A stretch of 64,000 bases of DNA from Oreohelix idahoensis (GCA_024509875.1 JAMPIV010012204.1:124001-188000), one strand, 5' to 3'. Shown: positions 44,701 to 57,722, numbered from the stretch's first letter. Translations and numbers: made by a program. The notes: generated by a model not told the origin, from the letters alone.

Positions 44701-44767
44701 AATACCATGAATGTCTAACTTTCAACCAAAGTTGCATCCCTTAGCGTTAGTGACAGAAAAAGCTGGG

Positions 44768-44922
<155 letters not shown>

Positions 44923-45082
44923 GTGGTGTCTGTCCAGGAAGAAAACTGAATTTTCAATCTCTTATTCAGCACTTATTAAGTGTTAATGTCTTGTCAGTTA
45001 ACCAATGGAAGGGCGAGAGGGGGGGGGGCCGCACCATTGTTTGGCTGTGCTTAGGGCATCAGTTGGTCTTAATCCGGCACTG

Positions 45083-45360
45083 CCCTGCAGACCCAAGTGG
45101 AACAGTCCTAACTACGATGATTGGGCCATGGCTGCAGAATGGAAGAATCTCGGCTACCACGACAAATATGGGAAATTAAGAACCAGGGATTCAGACTTCC
45201 AGGACGACCTCGAGTTCGCTGGGAGGACAACATTAGACAATCTCTAAAGGAGCTAGGACCAGATTGGAACCAGGTCAGGAGGAAGACAGCCGCTAGGATA
45301 GTATGGTGCTCTCTCTGGCACACATCTACACCCCAAGGTAGAAGAGGAACGACTAAGTAA
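45083..45360 (+). pseudogene. RTE-like LINE L1a, C-terminus of ORF2
   Basis: The continuation of the LINE split by hAT-1. It encodes [31 protein letters not shown] and STPQGRRGTTK before the stop, colinear with the end of L1b on the other strand. The first part is frameshifted relative to L1b (HGCRMEESR against HVCRMGEDR). Confidence 0.85.
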
Positions 45361-45394
45361 ATAAGTAGTGTTCTTTAATTCATTCCTTACTCTC

Positions 45395-45645
45395 CAATTC
45401 CTAATTGAGCACAGGCAATCAAAACAAGCACACCAAGTCCACTTGTCCCTGCCGTCCGCTCAAGGTCCTTCATGTTTCCTCTATTCCTTTCACATATGTC
45501 TCCAGTTCTCTTCTCCAATAGTTTTTCCGTCTTCCTCTCCCTCTCTGCTCCTGGGGATTCCAGAATAAGGACTGCCTTATAAGGCTATCAACAGGTTTCT
45601 TCAATGTGCATCCTATCCATCGCCAGCGTCTTCGTCTCATCTCTT
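45395..45645 (-). pseudogene. Second LINE family, ORF2 C-terminal fragment
   Basis: On the minus strand, RRRRWRWIGCTLKKPVDS is followed by a Gly/Arg-rich RGRGRRKNYWRRELETYVKG region and several stops. This RW-WIGH-like signature plus GRPK-NTWRR-like segment is typical of RTE-type ORF2 C-termini. It is distinct from L1a/L1b. Only about 250 bases are recognisable. Confidence 0.65.
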
Positions 45646-45740
45646 ATTTCACTGAGCTGTCTTCTTACATGTATATGATCATCAATTTCCTTTGTGCTCC
45701 TTACGGAGCATGCAGCCACCACCTGCAAACCGTCCCCTTG

Positions 45741-46730
45741 CACTAGGCCAGCGTTTCTCACGTGTTGGTCTCAGGACCCCTTTACATTCTTAACAATTAT
45801 TAAGGACCAGATAACTTTTCTTTATGTGGGTTATGTTTATGGATATGTACCGTATTAGAAAACGCACATAATTATACACTAAACGTCCTTAGAAACTTTT
45901 AGAAAACAGAAGAATACACAAGCACATATTCCACTAGCCGTCAGAGCGATGGCATCATCACACGTCATCTAGAGTCTGGAAAACTCCAATGTACACATGC
46001 GAGAGAATGAGAGTGAAAAGGGCAAATACGGTCTTAGATTATTATGAAACTAGCAATAACCCGTCAAACTTGACGGGTTTTTAATTATAGTGTGCTGTTT
46101 CCGTCCCCGGATGAGCAGATAGAAGTGCATTGTTAGAGTGTTTTTGGTTTCTTTCCATTATACAGTGTAATCAAACTGTTCATGAACACAGTCATTTGAA
46201 CATTTTCTTTGTTGATTGTAACTATTTTCGGGAGAGTATATATAATGGAAACAATACAATTTTTCAACACGGTTGCATTCCTCAGCTGTGACCAACGTAC
46301 ACACGGCGAGAATTATGTTATTTTAGATTCAATTTAAAAGTTATTTGATGATAACATTTTGTGTGAAAGTGCGTACATTGTTTTCAAAGAGTGTTCCCTG
46401 ATAATAAGTGGTTTTAACAAAAACTTTCATGATTTGTACATCGGGTGAGAGGGCTCATGCACACCAATTTTTACGCACTTTTTCTTTGTCGAGCGCTACT
46501 AATTTCGTGAAAGAATAAAATAAAATAAAAAAAACCAAAGTATTTGTTTTATATAGCACCGACGCCGCGCAAGTTGCACACCGTGCGTTGCGCACTTTTT
46601 TTTCTGGCGCAAGTTACTATTTTGAGTGAGACCGACCGACGTAACATACATCGGTAATTATGTTAGTTGGGATTGGGATGGGATTTGTTGTAACCTCGCG
46701 GACCACACTCTGAGAACCGCTGCACTAGAC
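45741..46730. mobile_element. hAT-2: 974-bp non-autonomous hAT element
   Basis: The termini CAGCGTTTCTCACGTGTTGG (45749) and CCACACTCTGAGAACCGCTG (to 46722) are inverted repeats of the common hAT type. The 8-bp duplications CACTAGGC (45741-45748) and CACTAGAC (46723-46730) match at 7 of 8 positions. No transposase is encoded. The interior carries family H sequence. Confidence 0.85.
46050..46640 (-). mobile_element. Helitron-like family H copy 3 within hAT-2
   Basis: On the minus strand it ends with a perfect 10-bp hairpin AACCCGTCAA/TTGACGGGTT, then ATTGCTAG followed by T, the expected Helitron 3' architecture. Behind it a motif like GCACTTTT-CTTTGTCGAG-TACTATTTTCG occurs three times (about 46195, 46480 and 46585). 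The 5' TC end is not identified. Confidence 0.6.
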
Positions 46731-46840
46731 TGTCACATGCTCTTTCCGCGGTGCTTTATGTGCCTATTTATTTTACACGATGGGGTTACCAGCCCCCCTT
46801 CACAGCCTTATATTAGTCACCACGTAAGACAGTTACATAT

Positions 46841-47764
46841 ATATGTGGAAAGATGAGTTCTAGCAACTATTGTCGCCATTAGGAAACGTTTGTTTCAGGT
46901 TACATCGATTAAGACACTTTATCTTTTCATATAAAAATAGATCACAATACCCAAATTTATTTCTGCCGGTGGCGGAGAGTGAACCTTGCACAGTGACATT
47001 TCGCTAAGATGTCAACTTCTTGCATTTCTTTCTTTGTATTTATCACTCCAGCGGTTAACCTTTAGAGTGATATTTTGGGATAATCTTTGAATAGAAAATC
47101 AAACACTGATTTAATAACACAGTTCATCAAATGTTATGCACAGACAATATTTATATATCAAAGCGATATATGAAAAGACGATTTTAAGAAATAAAATGTT
47201 ATAGAAAAATGCTCATGATATCCTATAGAGATAAAGTGATCTTCTAGGAGTATTTTAAAAAGTATAGGTTTTGCGATAATTTCCGGAATTTGTTCTCATG
47301 ATCATTGTATTTGTTTTTTTTTTTTTTGGGTACATTTTCATCATCAAGTGTTTTCATTTGATCTTACGTCTAGTTACAATTATAGGATAGAAGGGTCATG
47401 TCATTGGCACGTATCTAGATATTCAAGATGTCTTGTCAGAGTTCACTGAATAGAATTTCCTTTTTCCAATGTCTTGCTTTCACAATCAAATATACAGCAA
47501 GTACGAAGTGAAATGTTGCTTTGAGGCATCCCTCTCGCACTCCAATTATAATTTCAGAGGTTTTTGTACGATTTCCGCCATTAAGAATCACGAATTTCCT
47601 GTCTTCCTATATTTTCCTTGTAAGGTTAATGAATTTATGGGGTGCTCAATAATGCCTCCCCAATTTCAAAAATAAATATGTCTAAATGGTCGAATGCCTT
47701 TTCTTAGTTTACAAATCAAACGTAAAAGTCATGAGTTCTATCATAAATCTTTGTTTTGTAACAT
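46841..47764. other. No gene recognised
   Basis: AT-rich sequence with a T run at about 47317-47329. The 68-codon frame at 47469 shows no codon periodicity or motif that I can defend. I see no element ends. Confidence 0.5.
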
Positions 47765-48190
47765 GATCACTTGTCTAAATTTAGATTATTATATTATCTC
47801 AAAGTATTGAACAAAAATCTATGTAATAAATGTTATTCGTTATATTTATATAGTATAACTGCAGAGTTTTGTTCAATTCATACTTCATTGTTGTAACAAG
47901 CAACTTGATCACTTGTCTAAATTTAGATTATTATATTATCTCAAAGTATTGAACAAAAATCTTTGTAATAAATGTTATTCGTTATATTTATATAGTATAA
48001 CTGCAGAGTTTTGTTCAATTCATACTTCATTGTTGTAACAAGCAACTTGATCACTTGTCTAAATTTAGATTATTATATTATCTCAAAGAATTGAACAAAA
48101 ATCTATGTAATAAATGTTATTCGTTATATTTATATAGTATAACTGCAGAGTTTTGTTCAATTCATACTTCATTGTTGTAACAAGCACGTT
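47765..48190. repeat. 142-bp tandem repeat, three units
   Basis: Units start with GATCACTTGTCTAAATTTAGA at 47765, 47907 and 48049, and are nearly identical (one or two substitutions each). Each holds the palindrome TCTAAATTTAGA and a TATTTATATAGTATA segment. The array ends exactly beside the solo LTR S copy B target site, so the LTR inserted at or into its edge. Confidence 0.95.
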
Positions 48191-50845
48191 GTGTCGTGCT
48201 TAGATAGGTTTTAAAGTTATGTAAGGTCCCGCCTGAGTATAGGGGATGGTGATAATACGTGAGAAGTAAAGGTGTACGAAAATAGATTTTCACGAGTGGA
48301 TAGTTTAAGGAGAAGATCTGTCTCTTGGCTGAGTAGTTTCTCTAGTCCAGCCTATCTTCTTCTTCTTCTTCTTCCGTCCTTAGCCACCGACCGTCAAAGC
48401 AGTCAGTGGCCATTACGCCTAGTGGCGTCTTAGGGCAACAGCAGATAGGTTTTCTTTGCCATTGTTTCCCATCACGCCTATTGGCGTCTTTAGGGCAACG
48501 GCAAATCAATCCATTTGCTGTTGTTTCCGTAATCGAAATGACTGGCAAACGGGTGATCAGCCCGTTGGTTCCAGCCTATCTATACGACTATAATTTAGTA
48601 TAAGACAATCTTGCACCTCCCTACATCAGAAAATATAAGTTACACTAAACACTCACGCACAGCTGTGTGACAACAAGACACACAAACGTGAAAACTATGG
48701 TTAATTTGGGTATGGGTCTGACCAACACACAAAGTTTAGTTCTTTTGTTGTTTATTATCATTAAACTTTATAACATCGAATATCTAAAAGAGAAAGATCA
48801 AATACATCAGAATTACATATATAGAAAAATAACAGAATACCTGTGCCCTCCCCTCATTGAGAAGATAAGAACCCAACAAGTTAATAACCCCAAAGGTTAA
48901 AAGTTTAGCACTAGGTTACAGTAAAGACAGTAAAGAAAGAACGCAGTTCCCACTAAACGTTATCCAATAAAATTAAACAATAGTCAAACAGAGTGCAGAT
49001 GATACAATGTTTCCTGTACTAAAGAAAATATTTCACTCTCTCTCTCTGTCATACGTGGCCACACAATCTCGCTTCTTACCCTATTCTTGGTGAAACAATC
49101 TGTTGGACGTAAAAATCCATGAATATGTATATAAGGTCCAGAGTATTTATCTTCCGAATTGGGCCCCAGTCTCTCCACTAATAATTACATTTTATAAGGG
49201 GGGCGCCTAATTTGGTGGTTGATTCCTGGATAAACACTGTCACCCTGAATAGTTAATGCCGAGACTCTCTGAGATCTGGTGTTCACAGTAAACAGTAGGA
49301 AAACATCTGATTGCTAAAACTGTTAATTATTGTTAATTGATGTTGATGGTAAATTCTATCGGCTGTCTCTGTGGTGAGTGCCGATTTTGAATTGCTGGAT
49401 AACTTGCTGGATAAATCCGATGAAAACGACTGTCAAAAGTCGGGAGAAATGTTATATCTTTCACACCCCAGTGGGCTGATAAAATTGCATAAATAATTTC
49501 TGGTGTTTATAGGCGTTAAATTTATCATTAAAATGTTAGTTAGTCTCTGTGGCCAGTTCTATTCACAACTGAACTTGGAGACGCGTACGCCAAAAGAAGA
49601 CAACTTTAATCCAATCAGTAAATGGAGAAAAGGACAACATAGACAACAATGGACCAAAATATAGACCAAAATAAAGCCAAATAAAAAAACCGCTGGTCGC
49701 CGTTTGATCAGGTCATGCCTAAGGACAGAGAAACATTTTGAAAAATTTACTACTAATAAAATATCTACATATAAGCACACGGTGTCTCTAGCCTTTTCCT
49801 ATCTGGTCAGTTATCATTTAATTATCCATACGCGCACTTTTACAAATATCGCCTGTCATTAACAACTATTAGATTGTCGGCGTCCGTTTGCTTAGTCGCA
49901 TGATATTTAAACAACAGTCACTTACTAAATTACGCAAAATGAAATAAACGTGAGTTCTATTCCGTCAATTATCCGTCGCGACTGGTGTATTAATTCAGTC
50001 AGCTAAACCGTATCTTTCTGTGTGATAGCGGGTGGTAAAATTACATTAAACTGCACAACTGGTACACAAATAGCTATTCGTTATTTTCCGCGGGTTCTAA
50101 CACCTAGAAAATCACAGTGAATTTAAGATGATAAAACTTAGCACATTAATACGCTTAAGAACAAATTTATATTACCAGAAAATCAGAATGAAATCCTCAC
50201 GAAACTATTAACACATCTATTCACAATGGTTCTAGGTAACGTGTTTAGACTCTCCGAAAAATTCTGAGCGACACTGATAACGGATTTTGAGGAACCACAG
50301 TTTATATACATCATGTTGTTATGATCTCTAGAGGATGTTAATTTTCACACTCTGTTTCCTAGCAGAGAAATCTGAAACTACGTTTCCCAGATGAAAGGGC
50401 CTCTGAGCCGGCCACCGTTTCTCTCGTCGAGCGCTGGTTGACCAACATCAAAAGGCTCTCGTTACGATAACAGGGTTTCTTTCAAAATCGCTCGCGTCTC
50501 GAGATGAAATGCTAATCGACGTCATAGACTCCTCCAGTATCTGAAGATCAAAGGGTTAAGTGTTTTTTCCCACGTACGGTCTGTCCGATGTCCTATGATT
50601 GACAGATCAGCTCGCGTGAGAAACTTAGGTAAACAAACCAGATTAGCTCCCCGTTAGGACTGGCAAGTCGCGGAAGTTGGTAATTTATCTGTTTGTTTAC
50701 GTCAGAAGAAAAAGAGGCGTGGATTAAAGGTGAGTAATGCAGGCTGTCAAATGCTCGATTTTGCGAACGAATCATAGAACTACAGCGTGGTCACGGAAGG
50801 CTGTCGGATACTGTAGGCTATATTTCCATTATACGTCACACGTTG
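48187..50845 (-). mobile_element. Solo LTR of family S, copy B
   Basis: The element (48192-50840, minus strand) starts TGTGACGTATAATGG and ends CACGACA, with perfect 5-bp duplications CGTTG at 48187-48191 and 50841-50845. It aligns along its length with copy A in the opposite orientation at visibly lower identity than the G1 copies have to each other. It carries the TATA-like box (about 50300-50310) and AATAAA (48751-48756). It also carries a 212-bp SINE-3 insertion. No coding capacity. Its internal partner element is not in this window. Confidence 0.85.
48346..48581 (-). mobile_element. SINE-3: ~210-bp GAA-tailed retroposon with 12-bp duplication
   Basis: The insert 48358-48569 is flanked by TCCAGCCTATCT at 48346-48357 and 48570-48581. 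Copy A of LTR S lacks it at the equivalent place (about 23905), giving an empty-site control. On the minus strand the tail is GGACGGAAGAAGAAGAAG. The body contains two copies of GCCCTAA-GACGCCA-TAGGCGT about 60 bp apart. I see no clear Pol III boxes. Confidence 0.93.
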
Positions 50846-53269
<2,424 letters not shown>

Positions 53270-53665
53270 CTTTCCCGTCATTTTTGACGCGTTATTTGCC
53301 CGAGTTAATACAATAATATAGTACACTTTTAACAAGTATAACTATGTTACTTTATATTTATATATTATTTTACTTGTTAATTAAGGCGGTTTGAAACCAC
53401 GTCGCGTTACACTTTAGTCTCTACCCCGTCTCTCAAGGACAATTGGTACAAGGAAAGAACTGGCACACCTTAAGTTCGTAAATAGAGCTTCCCGTCCTCA
53501 TTTTTGAAAGCGTTATTTGCCCGTTATTTGCCCGAGTTAATACAATAATATAGTACACTTTTAACAAGTATAACTATGTTACTTTATATTTATATATTAT
53601 TTTACTTGTTAATTAAGGCGGTTTGAAACCACGTCGCGTTACACTTTAGTCTCTACCCCATTGTA
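53270..53665. repeat. Two-unit direct repeat, period about 232 bp
   Basis: A block of about 135 bp beginning GTTATTTGCCCGAGTTAATAC occurs at 53291 and again at 53523 and is nearly identical. Both are followed by GAAACCACGTCGCGTTACAC and TCTCTACCCC. The spacer between them is a diverged copy of the sequence before the first unit. It is a short tandem duplication. Confidence 0.9.
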
Positions 53666-53683
53666 AAAAAAAAAAAAAAAAAA

Positions 53684-53783
53684 CTCTACTCTTGAGTTAG
53701 GCAAGGCAAAGGCAACGAGGAAATGAACTGGTCCCCTCCACCTCAATAAGCTGAGACCTAATATAGCTTAGGTCTTCTAACAT
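53684..53783 (+). mobile_element. SINE-1, 3' part only
   Basis: An A run (53667-53683) is followed by ACTCTACTCTTGAGTTAGGC and the SINE-1 body through AGCTGAGACCTAATATAGC. The tRNA-like head is missing. A more complete copy follows immediately. Confidence 0.75.
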
Positions 53784-53788
53784 TAAAA

Positions 53789-54059
53789 GCGTCCGAGTAG
53801 CAGAGTGGTTACAGCACTTCCTTCTCGGGGCAAAGGAAATAAGTTCGAAACGAGGTCACATCATCTCATTAGATGATTAGACCATCAAGCTGTAAAAATA
53901 GGTACTTGTCTCTGCTCTTGCGTTAGGGAAGGCAAAGGCAGCAAGGAAAGGAACCAGTCATACACTGAGACCTAGTATAAGTAAAGCCCCCCCCCCCCCC
54001 ATCCCCGCCTTTTTTAACTCATCACTTCCCTACGGCTGTATCTGCTATGGAACGTGCTT
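53789..54059 (+). mobile_element. SINE-1 copy with internal C run
   Basis: The head GCGTCCGAGTAGCAGAGTGGTTACAGC and B-box region AAGTTCGAAACGAGG are present. The body has GCGTTAGGGAAGGC, and the tail TATCTGCTATGGAACG. A 14-C run at about 53987-54000 replaces part of the usual CTAACACTTCA segment. Confidence 0.8.
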
Positions 54060-54336
54060 TACTTTTTTTTCTTTTAATTTACAAAAAAAGTAAAAAAGTT
54101 AGCAGCCTATTTTCTTTACTTTGTATGAATAGTGAATATCGATCGTCCTTTCTTTTCCTCTATCATTCATCTCTGGATTTCTCTCTTTATAGCTTATCTC
54201 ACAATTTCTTTCACATTTTCTTTCTAACGTTATTTCTCTATCTCCTATTTCTTTCAAGCTTTCTTTATCTCCTACTGTATTTGTCAGTATTAATGTTTTC
54301 CTCCTGCCTCATTTCTTTTCCTTTCTTTAATAGTCT
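54060..54336. repeat. Pyrimidine-rich low-complexity region
   Basis: CTTT/TTTC-rich DNA like the start of the window but more degenerate. The 110-codon Phe/Leu/Ser frame here is compositional. Confidence 0.7.
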
Positions 54337-54430
54337 CGTCCTATCTCTTACTTACTTAGTCGTTCCCCTTCTACCGTGAGGTGTAGAGGTTTGGAAGAGA
54401 GAGCGCCAGACTATCCTATCGTCCTATCTC
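54337..54430 (-). mobile_element. Minimal 72-bp RTE-like LINE 3' end with 11-bp duplication
   Basis: The insert 54348-54419 matches the 3' end of L1b (GTCGTTCCCCTTCTACCG, then GAGAGAGCGCCAGAC on the + strand). It is flanked by CGTCCTATCTC at 54337-54347 and 54420-54430. It is one of the shortest LINE insertions one can still prove. Confidence 0.9.
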
Positions 54431-54555
54431 TGCAGTTTTTATCTACCTCTTTTTGTACCTATCTTTGTCTCATTCCCTCTTTTCTTGTATCCCTCGATTT
54501 GTACAGTTCAATACCTTTCTTACTGTCCTTCTTTCTTTCTTCGGTGGCAACCTAA

Positions 54556-54620
54556 TTTTTTTTTTTTTTTGCAATCTGCATAAGACGGAGGGGGGGGGGG
54601 GGGGGGTGGGGTAGGGGGGG
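54556..54620. repeat. T run followed by G-rich run
   Basis: About 15 T, then ATAAGACGGA, then about 17 G and further GGGG/GGGGGGG blocks. The G blocks could form a G-quadruplex on the + strand. Confidence 0.85.
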
Positions 54621-54712
54621 TGATGCAGGAACATAAATTCAGAATAGTATAGCCTTAGAAAACGATTTTTATCATTATCATCAATATCTTTACCTTGTAA
54701 TGCTATCAACTC

Positions 54713-56798
54713 CTTTATCTTAATGTGAGTCCTATCTAACGTCACAGTTTTCTTATCACCTTTTGTTCCAATTGTTTTTGTCTTAATGTGAGTCTTATCT
54801 AACGTCACAGTTTTCTTATCACCTTTTGTTCCAATTGTTGTTGTCTTAATGTGAGCCTTACCTAACGTCAGAGTTTTCTTATCACCTTTTGTTCCAATTG
54901 TATTTGTCTTAATGTGAGGCTTACCTAACGTCACAGTTTTCTTATTACCTTTTGTTCCAATTGTATTTGTCTTAATACGAGTCTTACCTAACGTCACAGT
55001 TTTATCACCTTTTGTTGCAATTGTATTTGTCTTAATGTGAGTCCTATCTAACGTCAGTTTTCTTATCACCTTTTAGGACCCAAGATGCATCAAAAGTGAG
55101 GAATGCAGTAGGCGACCCATAGCTTGACTGCCTGCGTCAGGGTCAGCGACCCACAGCTGACCAAGACCCTACTCCACCTCCACGTGGTGGTCCTGGAAAC
55201 AGGCTGCGTCACTGCAGTCTGGCTGAGGAGTAGGGATCAAAGAGGGAAGGCAAACCGGTCCCAAAAAATGCCATGCGGAAGTCGGATCTGTCGGCCGAAG
55301 GCGCAAATACCGCATCTTCGCTGTAAACGGACACAACGCAACCAACGTCCTTTTCAGGATGAACGAGGAAGAAGAAGAAGATTATCATCTTTTGTTCCAA
55401 TTGTATTTGTCTTAATGTGAGTCCTATCTAACGTCACAGTTTTCTTATCACCTTTTGTTCCAATTGTATTTGTCTTAATGTGAGTCCTATCTAACGTCAC
55501 AGTTTTCTTATCACCTTTTGTTCCAATTGTATTTGTCTTAATGTGAGTCCTATCTAACGTCACAGTTTTCTTATCACCTTTTGTTCCAATTGTATTTGTC
55601 TTAATGTGAGTCCTATCTAACGTCACAGTTTTCTTATCACCTTTTGTTCCAATTGTATTTGTCTTAATGTGAGTCCTATCTAACGTCACAGTTTTCTTAT
55701 CACCTTTTGTTCCAATTGTATTTGTTTTAATGTGAGTCCTATCTAACGTCACAGTTTTCTTATCACCTTTTGTTCCAATTGTATTTGTCTTAATGTGAGT
55801 CCTATCTAACGTCACAGTTTTCTTATCACCTTTTGTTCCAATTGTATTTGTCTTAATGTGAGTCCTATCTAACGTCACAGTTTTCTTATCACCTTTTGTT
55901 CCAATTGTATTTGTCTTAATGTGAGTCCTATCTAACGTCACAGTTTTCTTATCACCTTTTGTTCCAATTGTATTTGTCTTAATGTGAGTCCTATCTAACG
56001 TCACAGTTTTCTTATCACCTTTTGTTCCAATTGTTTTTGTCTTAATGTGAGTCTTACCTAACGTCACAGTTTTCTTATCACCGTTTGTTCCAATTGTATT
56101 TGTCTTAATGTGAGTCCTATCTAACGTCACAGTTTTCTTATCACCTTTTGTTCCAATTGTATTTGTCTTAATGTGAGTCCTATCTAACGCCACAGTTTTC
56201 TTATCACCTTTTGTTCCAATTGTATTTGTCTTATTGTGAGTCCTATCTAACGTCGCAGTTTTCTTATCATCTTTTGTTCCAAGTGTACTTGTCTTAATGT
56301 GAGTCCTATCTAACGTCACAGTTTTCTTATCACCTTTTGTTCCAATTGTATTTGTCTTAATGTGAGTCCTATCCAACGTCACAGTTTTCTTATCACCTTT
56401 TGTTCCAATTGTTTTTGTCTTAATGTGAGTCTTACCTAACGTCACAGTTTTCTTATCACCTTCATGTTCCAATTATATTTGCCTTAATGTGAGTCTTACT
56501 TAACGTCACAGTTTTCTTATCACCTTTTGTTCCAATTGTATTTGTCTTAATGTGAGTCCTATCTAACGTCAGTTTTCTTATCACCTTTTGTTCCAATTGT
56601 TTTTGTCTTAATGTGAGTCTTACCTAACGTCACAGTTTTCTTATCACCTTCATGTTCCAATTGTATTTGTCTTAATGTGAGTCTTACTTAACGTCACAGT
56701 TTTCTTATCACCTGTTGTTCCAATTGTTTTTGTCTTAATGTGAGTCCTATCTAACGTCACAGTTTTCTTATCACCTTTTGTTCCAATTGTATTTGTCT
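54713..56798. repeat. 63-bp minisatellite, about 28 units, split by SINE-2
   Basis: The unit is about GTCACAGTTTTCTTATCACC, TTTTGTTCCAATTGTATTTG, TCTTAATGTGAGTCCTATCTAAC. Six units lie left of 55075 and about 22 right of 55381. Because 63 is divisible by three, a minus-strand frame stays open, encoding a 21-residue Thr/Lys-rich repeat with the core TVTLDRTHIK. Variation between units is mostly non-synonymous (DRT/GKT, TN/TK), and the outer units are truncated, so I read it as a minisatellite and not a gene. Confidence 0.93.
55063..55393 (+). mobile_element. SINE-2 inside the 63-bp minisatellite
   Basis: The insert 55075-55381 lies between TTATCACCTTTT (55063-55074) and TTATCATCTTTT (55382-55393), one mismatch. 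It is full length, ends in GGAAGAAGAAGAAGA, and shares termini with 26594-26901. It post-dates the array. Confidence 0.92.
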
Positions 56799-56847
56799 AG
56801 TGAACAATTTTAATCTTCATCTTTACCCTTTTTCTCCCTTTATGGAT

Positions 56848-57015
56848 CATGAGGTGGCCACTACAGCTGGTTCCATTGCGGTGGGTTATGTAGCTATTTG
56901 TTGTACATGATGAGGTTACCAACCTCATGCAAAACTCATATTAGTCGTCTGTTACGACATGCATGAAGAAGCATTATGCCTCTTCTTTCTTTGACTCCTC
57001 AGACACCCACGGGAA
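56848..57015 (+). repeat. Family P repeat, copy 3
   Basis: The core ACATGATGAGGTTACCAACC, then ATATTAGTCGTCTGTTACGAC, then TCTTTCTTTGACTCC. The GAGGTTACCAACCTC part is a near-perfect hairpin. Confidence 0.65.
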
Positions 57016-57230
57016 CAACACGAGACAGCGAGATCTTAACGGGAAATGCACAAATATGTATATGTGTGCACCCCTTAATAAGATACCCTGGGATTCATTC
57101 CAGTAATGTTGTTGCAGCCTGCATATATTGTTTCTTTGCCCTATGGGAATCATTAAAATAATTGTATACTTCTCTAACGTGTGCCAACTTCTTCACGTGG
57201 GTACAAAAGTAGATATAGGTGAGCACAGTT

Positions 57231-57325
57231 AATTTCTTCTTCTTCTTTCAGGCTTCATACGGAGCACGGGGTTACTACTATTGAAGCTAAGCCCTATATA
57301 TGAAGCCTGTCCTAAATAATTTCTT
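57231..57325 (-). mobile_element. Short GAA-tailed retroposed fragment with 8-bp duplication
   Basis: A 79-bp insert (57239-57317) is flanked by AATTTCTT at 57231-57238 and 57318-57325. On the minus strand it ends in GAAAGAAGAAG. The body (CTTCATATATAGGGCTTAGC) does not match SINE-2, SINE-3 or the I-like LINE by eye. It looks like a truncated member of a further family. Confidence 0.65.
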
Positions 57326-57412
57326 GTACAGAACTATCTATATTCACTGTCGTTATAATAAAAATGTATTAGGAAAAGATACGGTAGGTGGGTAGCTACG
57401 CAGCTAGCTTAT

Positions 57413-57722
57413 AGAATGTTCTATCCGTTTATGAAATGTTCTGTATATTTATGAAATGTTCTATATGTTAATGAAATGTTCTATATGTATATGAAATGTT
57501 CTATATGTTTATGTAATGTTCTATATGTTTATGAAATGTTCTAGATGTATGAAATGTTCTATATGTTTATGAAAAATTCTATATGTTTATGAAAAGTGTT
57601 ATATGTTTATGAAACGTTCTATATGTTTATAAAAAGTGTTATATGTTTTATGAAATGTTCTATATGTTTACAAACGGTTCTGTATGTTTATGAAACGTTC
57701 TATTTGTTTATGAAATGTTATG
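57413..57722. repeat. ~20-bp minisatellite
   Basis: Units of TTCTATATGTTTATGAAATG recur about 15 times with substitutions and small indels. Frames across it are not conserved. Confidence 0.93.

Larger units (their letters stand above)
45700..46840 (+). repeat. Family P repeat, copy 2, split by hAT-2
   Basis: The left part ends in CCTTGCACTAGGC and the right part resumes with CACTAGACTGTCACATGCTC. It includes TTTTACACGATGGGGTTACCAGCC, matching the family core at 58680 and 56910. The split is accounted for by the hAT-2 target duplication. Confidence 0.65.

Noticed and set aside
47469..47675. Small host gene of 68 codons
   Set aside because: No start context, motif, splice pattern or repeat-independent support.
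55354..56472. 372-codon repeat protein on the minus strand
   Set aside because: The period of 63 bp keeps the frame open by arithmetic. Unit changes are mostly non-synonymous and the frame ends at a SINE. Kept as a finding, not a gene.
57239..57317. Third SINE-3 or SINE-2 copy
   Set aside because: Only the GAA tail is shared; the body does not align by eye.
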